Part shown: piece by piece, positions 28,432 to 33,388 of the stretch | How the letters are laid out: every line of letters starts with the position of its first letter | Numbering within the stretch: position 1 is the first letter of the stretch | NCBI GenBank assembly: GCA_014382705.1 | Contig: JACNJE010000115.1 | Location: 1-33,388, forward strand | From: Verrucomicrobiota bacterium | GTDB taxonomy: Bacteria > Verrucomicrobiota > Verrucomicrobiia > Limisphaerales > UBA1096 | DNA: 33,388 bases | Direction of reading: 5' to 3' | Notes under the pieces: model-generated | Database searches by the model: none | The model's input: only the letters and a program-made list of their open reading frames with translations | Told to the model about the DNA's origin: nothing | Position numbers and translations under genes: made by a program

Positions 28432-28740
28432 ATGCAGAAAAACCGCATTAGAATTCGTCTCAAGGCCTACGATCACCGGGTGATCGACCAGTCGGCCGGC
28501 GACATCGTGGAGACGGTCAAGCGGACCGGCGCGCAGGTGGCCGGGCCGATCCCGCTGCCGACCCGTATCGAGCGATTCACCGTGGGCCGTTCCCCGCACG
28601 TCGACAAGAAGGCGCACGAGACGTTCGAGCAGCGCACCCACAAGCGGTTGATCGACATCATGGAACCGACGGCCAAGACCGTGGACGAGTTGAAAAAGTT
28701 GAACCTCCCCGCAGGTGTCGACATCACCATCAAGATTTAG
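28432..28740 (+). CDS. rpsJ: 30S ribosomal protein S10
   Basis: 102 residues, with '[42 protein letters not shown]' typical of S10, ending '[11 protein letters not shown]'. S10 doubles as NusE, the ribosomal partner of NusG. It heads the shortened S10 cluster here, 6 bp before rplC. Confidence 0.98.
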   Translation: MQKNRIRIRLKAYDHRVIDQSAGDIVETVKRTGAQVAGPIPLPTRIERFTVGRSPHVDKKAHETFEQRTHKRLIDIMEPTAKTVDELKKLNLPAGVDITIKI

Positions 28741-28746
28741 GCAGCC

Positions 28747-29478
28747 ATGGTTGGATTATTGGGAAAGAAACTGGGCCAGACTCGGGTTTACACCGAGGAC
28801 GGCAGATCCGTGAGCGTCACCATTGTGCAGGCCGGCCCCAACCAGGTGCTGCAGCGCAAGACTGCCGATCGGGACGGCTACGAGGCTGTTCAGCTTGGCT
28901 TCGACGGGCAAAAGGAGCACCGGCTGAACTTGGCCAAGCGCGGTCACCTCAAGGCGCACAATGGCGAGGAGAAATTCACCTCCCGCTCCCCTGGCCGCAC
29001 CGTCAAGGGCAAGGAGCGCTTGGCCAACCGCAAGGCGTGGGACGCCCGCGCCATCACGCCGGTCCGGCGCATCAAGGAATTTCGCGACTTTTCACTCGAC
29101 GTAAACCCCGGTGACACGGTCGGGGCCGATGTGTTCGAGGCCGGTGATTTCGTGGACGTGATCGGGAGAACCAAGGGCCGCGGATTTCAGGGCGTCGTCA
29201 AGCGCTGGAACTTTGGCGGCGGCCGGGGCTCGCACGGTTCCGGCGGCTGGAGACGCCGTCCGGGTGCCATTGGTGCCGGTTCCACGCCCGGCTTTGTCAT
29301 CAAGGGAAAGTCGATGCCCGGCCACATGGGTCAGGCCAGCCGCACGATGCAGAATCTCGAGATCGTACAGGTGCACGCCGACGACAACCTGCTGCTCGTC
29401 AAGGGGGCCATCCCCGGCGCAAACGGCGACTACGTGGTCATTCGTGAGGCCAAGAAAAAGCCGAAAAAAACCAAGTAA
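28747..29478 (+). CDS. rplC: 50S ribosomal protein L3
   Basis: 243 residues, longer than the common 205-215. The start 'GLLGKKLGQTRVYTEDGRSVSVTIVQAGP' and the core 'GRTKGRGFQGVVKRWNFGGGRGSHGS', then 'PGHMGQ', are typical. The extra length includes a basic insertion around residues 62-100 ('LAKRGHLKAHNGEEKF' to 'ERLANRKAWDARAITP'), bounded at both ends by palindrome cores (28930 and 29020) read as LAK and LAN. A Lys-rich C-terminal tail is also present. L3 nucleates 50S assembly near the peptidyl transferase centre. Confidence 0.96.
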   Translation: MVGLLGKKLGQTRVYTEDGRSVSVTIVQAGPNQVLQRKTADRDGYEAVQLGFDGQKEHRLNLAKRGHLKAHNGEEKFTSRSPGRTVKGKERLANRKAWDARAITPVRRIKEFRDFSLDVNPGDTVGADVFEAGDFVDVIGRTKGRGFQGVVKRWNFGGGRGSHGSGGWRRRPGAIGAGSTPGFVIKGKSMPGHMGQASRTMQNLEIVQVHADDNLLLVKGAIPGANGDYVVIREAKKKPKKTK

Positions 29479-29499
29479 AGGCAGCGGAGGATTCAAGGA

Positions 29500-30150
29500 A
29501 TGAAAGTAGCAATCAAGGACACCAGCGGTGCGGATCAGGGCGACCTGGAGCCCAAGTTCACCCCGGTGGACGATGACAAGGGGGCGCAGGCGGTTCACGA
29601 GGCAGTCGTCGCCTACAACGCCGCCCAGCGCGCCGGCAACGCCTCCACCAAGACCGTGGCCGAGGTCGCCGGCACGGGAGCCAAGCCGTGGCGGCAGAAA
29701 GGCACCGGCCGCGCCCGCGTCGGTTACAAGCGCAACCCCATCTGGCGCGGTGGCGGCGTGGCCCATGGCCCGAAGCCCCGCGTTTACATCAAGAAACTCA
29801 ACAAGAAGGTTCGCGACCTCGCCTTGCGCAAGGCATTCACCGAGCGCGTCAAGGACGGCCACGTTGTCATTCTCGACGGGTTGAGCCTCGAGAAGCCGGC
29901 CACCGCTCAACTGGCCAAGAGCCTCAACGCGCTGGGCATCGACGCAAAAAAACCGGCCAAGGCACAGTACAAAAGCGCCGTGCTGGTCACCGGCGAAGCG
30001 GACAGCAACATTGCCCTGTCCGCCAGAAACATCGAGCGTGTCCGCTCCACCACGAGCGACTCGCTGACCACCTACGAAATTCTTTGGCCTGATGTTTTGG
30101 TGTTCACCAAGGACAGCTACGAGAAGTTTGAACAACGCCTCAACCCGTAA
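29500..30150 (+). CDS. rplD: 50S ribosomal protein L4
   Basis: 216 residues. 'AGTGAKPWRQKGTGRARVGYKRNPIWRGGGVAHGPKPR' is the extended loop that lines the exit tunnel, and the C-terminal part 'VLVTGEADSNIALSARNI' is standard. In E. coli L4 represses the S10 operon; whether it does here is unknown, and there is only a 21-bp gap to rplC upstream. AGCGGAGG serves as ribosome binding site. Confidence 0.97.
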   Translation: MKVAIKDTSGADQGDLEPKFTPVDDDKGAQAVHEAVVAYNAAQRAGNASTKTVAEVAGTGAKPWRQKGTGRARVGYKRNPIWRGGGVAHGPKPRVYIKKLNKKVRDLALRKAFTERVKDGHVVILDGLSLEKPATAQLAKSLNALGIDAKKPAKAQYKSAVLVTGEADSNIALSARNIERVRSTTSDSLTTYEILWPDVLVFTKDSYEKFEQRLNP

Positions 30151-30156
30151 CACAGC

Positions 30157-30474
30157 ATGAGCCCCTTTGATGTCATTAAGACCGTTCGCCTGACCGAGAA
30201 GGTCATGGCCGTGCAGGAATACAACGACGCCGCCGCCGAGCGGCTGGGGCGGGACATCCGCCAACAGGTTCACCTCGTCACCGACACGCGCGCCGACAAG
30301 AACGACATTCGCCGTGCCGTGGAGATTCTGTTCAAGGTCAAGGTCGACCGCGTAAACACCATGAACGTCAGCGGCCGGCTGCGCCGCAAGCGCACACGCC
30401 ACGAGGGCCGCACACCGCGCTGGAAGAAGGCGATCGTCACCCTCAAGTCGGGCGACCAGATCACCCTGACCTAG
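30157..30474 (+). CDS. rplW: 50S ribosomal protein L23
   Basis: 105 residues. 'FDVIKTVRLTEKVMAVQEYN' and 'DKNDIRRAVEILFKVKVDRVNTMNV' identify L23, the tunnel-exit protein that docks trigger factor and SRP. It starts 6 bp after rplD. It is the last ribosomal gene here: a strong terminator follows after 26 bp, whereas rplB normally comes next. Confidence 0.97.
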   Translation: MSPFDVIKTVRLTEKVMAVQEYNDAAAERLGRDIRQQVHLVTDTRADKNDIRRAVEILFKVKVDRVNTMNVSGRLRRKRTRHEGRTPRWKKAIVTLKSGDQITLT

Positions 30475-30500
30475 CCCGGGCGAACAAATCATTCACCCAT

Positions 30501-30529
30501 CGGGAGCCGTTGACGGCTCCCGATTTTTT
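30501..30529 (+). terminator. Intrinsic terminator of the str/S10 block
   Basis: A perfect 9-bp GC-rich stem (30501-30509 with 30514-30522) and 4-base loop TTGA, followed by ATTTTTT. This ends the transcript 26 bp after rplW. Confidence 0.93.
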
Positions 30530-30536
30530 ATGCCCC

Positions 30537-30559
30537 CGCTTGGCCAAGCGCTTGGCCAA
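30537..30559. repeat. Tandem palindrome pair after the terminator
   Basis: An exact 14-mer (30537-30550) plus a second core (30552-30559), spaced 12 bp. It lies between the ribosomal block terminator and the aldose epimerase promoter. Confidence 0.95.
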
Positions 30560-30571
30560 TTTCACTCTCCT

Positions 30572-30614
30572 TGCCGTGAACGGCATTGACACGGCACGGG
30601 CCGCTCTATAGAAA
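30572..30614 (+). promoter_or_regulatory. Promoter of the aldose epimerase gene with adjoining inverted repeat
   Basis: A perfect -35 TTGACA (30586-30591), then either TATAGA (15-bp spacer, 30607-30612) or TAGAAA (17-bp spacer, 30609-30614) as -10. Immediately upstream is the inverted repeat TGCCGT-GA-ACGGCA (30572-30585), which could be a binding site for a regulator. Confidence 0.55.
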
Positions 30615-30664
30615 TTGCGCCGTTCCACACCAGGCTGCGCTTGGGCGGCAATCGCACTTTTAAA

Positions 30665-31801
30665 ATGAAAAAAACAATGGCATACGTGACAGCCGGGCTG
30701 CTCCTCGCCGGGGCGGCAACCGGACCATCGGCAATCGCTGCGAAGAAAAAAAACAACGGTTCCGTGAAAAAGGAAGCATTCGGAAAAACCGCGGACGGCA
30801 AGGCGGTCGAAGCCTACACGCTGACCAACAAGAACGGTCTCAAGGCCACGGTCATCACCTACGGGGCGACGCTCACCGAGATGCACGTGCCGGACAAAAA
30901 CGGGGCGCTGGGCGACGTCGTGCTGGGCCACGACAACCTCGACGGCTACCTCGACGGACACCCGTACTTTGGAGTGACCACCGGCCGCGTGGCCAACCGC
31001 ATCGCAGGAGGCAAGTTTACCCTCGACGGCAAGGAGTACACGCTGGCCACGAACAACGATCCCAACCACCTGCACGGCGGCAACGAGGGGATCGATAAAA
31101 AAGTTTGGTCCGCCCGTGCGGTTCGCAGCAAGACCGGTCAGGCCGTGGCGTTCAGTTACACCAGCCCGGACGGCGAAGAGGGTTACCCCGGCGATCTCAA
31201 GATGAAGGTGACCTACACACTCACCGACGACGATGAATTGCAGATCGACTACCTCGCCACCACCAACAAGGCGACTCCGGTGAACCTCACCAACCACGCC
31301 TACTGGAACCTCGCCGGAAAAGGCACGATCCTCGACCACGTGCTGCATCTCAACGCCGACCACTACACGCCGGTGGATGCGACCGGTATCCCGACCGGCG
31401 AAATCCTCAAGGTCGACGAGGTGATGAGCTTCATCAAGCCGACCAAGATTGGTGCGCGGATTGCGAAGCTCGCCGGCGAGCCGGGCGGTTACGATCACAA
31501 CTACTGCCTGAACAAGGAAGAGTTTGGCAAACTGAGCGTGGCGGCCCGGGTCGAGGACGACTCAACCGGTCGCGTGCTGGAGATTTTGACTACCGAGCCC
31601 GGTATTCAGTTCTACACCGGCAACTATCTGGACGGCTCCGAGGTGGGCAAAGGCGGCTGGAAGTATGAATTCCGCAACGCGTTCTGTCTCGAAACACAGC
31701 ACTTCCCTGACTCGATCAACCAGTCGCATTTTCCGAGCACGGTGTTGCGTCCCCGAGAAAAATACACGCAGACCACCATTCACAAATTCACCGTGAAGTG
31801 A
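30665..31801 (+). CDS. galM: Exported aldose 1-epimerase (mutarotase)
   Basis: 378 residues from ATG 30665. I chose this start because it begins a clean signal peptide ('MKKTMAYVTAGLLLAGAATG', to about residue 26), whereas the TTG start at 30641 adds non-signal residues. GalM motifs: 'GRVANRIAGGKFTLDG', 'HLHGG' (135-139), 'NLTNHAYWNLAG' with catalytic H211, and 'CLETQHFPDS' with catalytic base E343. It interconverts alpha and beta anomers of hexoses, here in the periplasm, which fits use of sugars released by extracellular polysaccharide breakdown. It has its own probable promoter and follows the terminator of the ribosomal block. Confidence 0.93.
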   Translation: MKKTMAYVTAGLLLAGAATGPSAIAAKKKNNGSVKKEAFGKTADGKAVEAYTLTNKNGLKATVITYGATLTEMHVPDKNGALGDVVLGHDNLDGYLDGHPYFGVTTGRVANRIAGGKFTLDGKEYTLATNNDPNHLHGGNEGIDKKVWSARAVRSKTGQAVAFSYTSPDGEEGYPGDLKMKVTYTLTDDDELQIDYLATTNKATPVNLTNHAYWNLAGKGTILDHVLHLNADHYTPVDATGIPTGEILKVDEVMSFIKPTKIGARIAKLAGEPGGYDHNYCLNKEEFGKLSVAARVEDDSTGRVLEILTTEPGIQFYTGNYLDGSEVGKGGWKYEFRNAFCLETQHFPDSINQSHFPSTVLRPREKYTQTTIHKFTVK

Positions 31802-31812
31802 TTGTCGGTTAA

Positions 31813-32235
31813 ATGCGGGTAGTTTTGGACACAAGCATTTTGGTGGCGGCTGCCCGATCAAAGAAAGGTACAAGTTTTGCGTTGGTCAGCACCATCCCGT
31901 CGCCACAGTACCAAATTTGCCTTTCCGTGGGGCTGTACTGCGAATGGCTTTCTGTCTTGCAGCGTCCGAATAACATCCCGATTGATCTCACCGTCGAGGA
32001 TGTACACGGGTTTTTGCGCTTTCTTGCCAGTCAGGCTCATCTGCAGAACATTAGTTTTCTTTGGCGTCCCTTCCTTTCAGATTCCAATGATGACATGATA
32101 TTGGAACTTGCGGTTGCTGCGCGTTGCCCGTACATTCTCACCCACAACGTGAAGGATTTTGCGGGGTCGGATCAATTTGGCGTGCAGGCGCTAACGCCTC
32201 GGAAATTTCTGGAAACATTAAACAATCCATCATGA
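31813..32235 (+). CDS. PIN-domain toxin of a toxin-antitoxin pair
   Basis: A 140-residue protein resembling the 'putative toxin-antitoxin system toxin component, PIN family' group. Candidate metal-binding acids are D6 ('VVLDTS'), E44 ('YCEWLS'), D93/D94 ('SNDDMILELA') and D115 ('THNVKDF'), giving the RNase active site expected for PIN domains. It likely cleaves RNA when freed from its antitoxin. It begins 12 bp after galM, and its stop overlaps the next gene's start in ATGA, so the two are translationally coupled with the toxin first. Confidence 0.85.
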   Translation: MRVVLDTSILVAAARSKKGTSFALVSTIPSPQYQICLSVGLYCEWLSVLQRPNNIPIDLTVEDVHGFLRFLASQAHLQNISFLWRPFLSDSNDDMILELAVAARCPYILTHNVKDFAGSDQFGVQALTPRKFLETLNNPS

Positions 32236-32459
32236 ACTCGCTGACGGTTGAACTGCCTGACTCGCTCAAGCAACGCATCGAGGAATTGGCCTCTCTCGAG
32301 GGGTACACCACCAGCCAGTTTGTCGCTAGTGCCGCTGGGGAAAAACTAGCCGTTCACCTGTCCATGCAATTCCTGCGGGAAGAAGCCGCCATGGGCAACC
32401 GCGAGGCTTTTGATCGTTATCTCGCCGCAGTTCCCGAAGGGGAAAAGGGTGATGATTAA
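32232..32459 (+). CDS. Antitoxin, ribbon-helix-helix / HicB-like C-terminal type
   Basis: 75 residues from ATG 32232. 'NSLTVELPDSLKQRIEELASLEGYTTSQFVASAAGEKLAV' is a short ribbon-helix-helix motif of the kind that binds operator DNA. The acidic tail 'REAFDRYLAAVPEGEKGDD' would contact the toxin. Longer in-frame starts upstream lie inside the PIN gene and lack conservation. The 4-bp ATGA overlap with the toxin supports this start. Confidence 0.82.
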   Translation: MNSLTVELPDSLKQRIEELASLEGYTTSQFVASAAGEKLAVHLSMQFLREEAAMGNREAFDRYLAAVPEGEKGDD

Positions 32460-32506
32460 ATCGGATTTCTCCTCTGTGGCCTTCTGAGATTTGGCGTCCT
32501 CTGCGC

Positions 32507-33271
32507 TTAATTCAATCCCCGATTAAACGCCACCGCCTCCTTGTAGCGCACGCCGTCGCCGCCGAAGAGGTCCAGCGCCGAGCCAATGGTGAGGTGCACC
32601 CGCCCTTGGCCAAGCGCGGTCACCCGCCGCAAGTCGTCCATCGATCGCGCGCCGCCGGCGTATGTCGCCGGGATCGGCGAGTGCGCGGCAAGCAGCTCCA
32701 CCAGCGTTTCGTCGATCCCCTGGCCAAGCCCTTCGACGTCGACACCGTGGATGAGAAATTCATCGCAGTGTCCTGCCAATCGGCCAAGCGCCTCGGCGTT
32801 GACCCGGAGGTCGGTGAAGGTTTGCCAGCGGTCGGTGACGACAAAGTATTCATCACCTCGTTTTCGGCAGCTCAAGTCGATAACGAGCTGCGCTTGGCCA
32901 ACCGCTTGGCCAAGTTGCTGGAGTCGTTCCTCATCCAGTTGGCCGTCGCGGAACAGCCACGAGGTGACGATGACGTGAGAAGCACCTGCGGAAATCCACT
33001 CGGCGGCGTTGTCTGCCGTGATGCCACCGCCGACCTGCAGTCCGCTTGGCCAAGCGGCGAGGGCTTCGCGTGCCGCGTCGTCGTTTCCTTGGCCAAGTTT
33101 GATGACATGGCCACCGCGCAGGTTGTCGCGTCGGTACAATTCAGCAAACCAAGCGGGCGGTTTTTCCGAGACAAAATTGGTGCGAAGCGAGTCGGGTTGG
33201 CTGTCGTCGATGGAACCCCCGACGATCTGTTTTACCCTGCCGTCATGCAGGTCGATGCACGGCCTAAACAC
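32507..33271 (-). CDS. hisA: HisA of the eukaryotic (HIS6-like) type, ProFAR isomerase
   Basis: A 254-residue (beta/alpha)8 enzyme of histidine biosynthesis, converting ProFAR to PRFAR. The sequence follows yeast His6 rather than common bacterial HisA: 'CIDLHDGRVKQIVGG', 'TNFVSEKPPAWFAELY', 'GGHVIKLGQGNDDAAREAL', 'VIVTSWLF', 'VIDLSCRK', 'FLIHGVDVEGL' and 'LTIGSALDLFGG'. Likely catalytic acids are D7 and D132; phosphate is held by 'VGGGI' (80-84) and 'AGGARS' (205-210). The start is GTG 33271, without a visible Shine-Dalgarno. Five palindrome cores and some near-copies lie inside the gene and are read as LGQA, LGQG or AWPSG. It is isolated from other his genes in this window. Confidence 0.9.
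   Translation of the reverse strand: MFRPCIDLHDGRVKQIVGGSIDDSQPDSLRTNFVSEKPPAWFAELYRRDNLRGGHVIKLGQGNDDAAREALAAWPSGLQVGGGITADNAAEWISAGASHVIVTSWLFRDGQLDEERLQQLGQAVGQAQLVIDLSCRKRGDEYFVVTDRWQTFTDLRVNAEALGRLAGHCDEFLIHGVDVEGLGQGIDETLVELLAAHSPIPATYAGGARSMDDLRRVTALGQGRVHLTIGSALDLFGGDGVRYKEAVAFNRGLN
32894..32913. repeat. Tandem palindrome cores inside hisA
   Basis: Cores 32894-32901 and 32906-32913 are phased at 12 bp, read on the minus strand as LGQAVGQAQ. Confidence 0.9.
33043..33056. repeat. Full 14-bp palindrome inside hisA
   Basis: Exact CGCTTGGCCAAGCG, read on the minus strand as A-W-P-S-G (about residues 73-77), just before the phosphate-binding VGGGI. Confidence 0.93.
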
Positions 33272-33388
33272 GGGCGTAGTTTACGGGGGGGCGCAAGTGG
33301 GGTCGAGTTTTCGCCGGCTATGCAGTTGGTTTACGTGTTGACTCATAAAAAAGGACACCGAAGGGTTGGAAAGGGTTGAGAGGAGAGT
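33272..33388. other. Window end, upstream of hisA
   Basis: No gene is supported here. It should contain the hisA promoter (minus strand), but I see no convincing -35/-10 pair. A GA-rich run closes the window. Confidence 0.5.

Noticed and set aside
32124-32231. Longer antitoxin start upstream of 32232
   Set aside because: It would lie inside the PIN gene in another frame and encode unrelated residues; the ATGA overlap favours 32232.

Overview
The window is about 33.4 kb of GC-rich (roughly 60% GC by eye) bacterial chromosome. It most likely comes from a member of the PVC group, and I favour Verrucomicrobiota over Planctomycetota. The evidence is a PSCyt1/DUF1549/DUF1553 protein paired with a Tat-exported DUF1501 protein, Gfo/Idh/MocA plus TIM-barrel sugar isomerase genes, a DUF3500 protein, and the standard bacterial translation/transcription gene block. 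The genus cannot be named from the sequence alone.

Layout. 1-63: 3' part of a tRNA-Lys. 152-5657 (+): secreted serine hydrolase, ankyrin-repeat lipoprotein, PSCyt1/DUF1549/DUF1553 protein and DUF1501 protein, an exported/cell-envelope set. 5686-10684 (-): a small secreted protein, a TIR-TM-TolB-like-TPR protein flanked by a perfect 20-bp direct repeat, a sugar phosphate isomerase/epimerase and a Gfo/Idh/MocA oxidoreductase. 10840-11847 (+): DUF3500 protein. 11880-30529 (+): the housekeeping core, namely a sigma70-type promoter, tRNA-Thr, tuf, tRNA-Trp, tRNA-Ser, secE, nusG, rplK, rplA, rplJ, rplL, rpoB, rpoC, then rpsL, rpsG, fusA, rpsJ, rplC, rplD, rplW. It closes with a strong intrinsic terminator directly after rplW, so the usual continuation of the S10 operon (rplB onward) is absent here. 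30665-32459 (+): exported aldose 1-epimerase and a PIN-toxin/antitoxin pair. 32507-33271 (-): a HisA of the eukaryotic (yeast HIS6-like) type.

The most striking non-gene signal is a dispersed perfect palindrome, CGCTTGGCCAAGCG with core TTGGCCAA. I counted 34 copies of the 8-bp core and 9 exact 14-mers by hand; chance at 60% GC predicts fewer than one core in the whole window. Copies lie between genes and inside genes, where they are read as LGQA, AWPSG or LAKR, and some form tandem pairs phased at exactly 12 bp. The behaviour resembles the cyanobacterial HIP1 palindrome, but the sequence differs. Other points of interest are an EF-Tu with a changed switch I motif (KTVTI in place of RGITI), a composition break inside the TIR/TPR gene, the truncated S10 operon, and structured leaders in front of rplL and rpoB.
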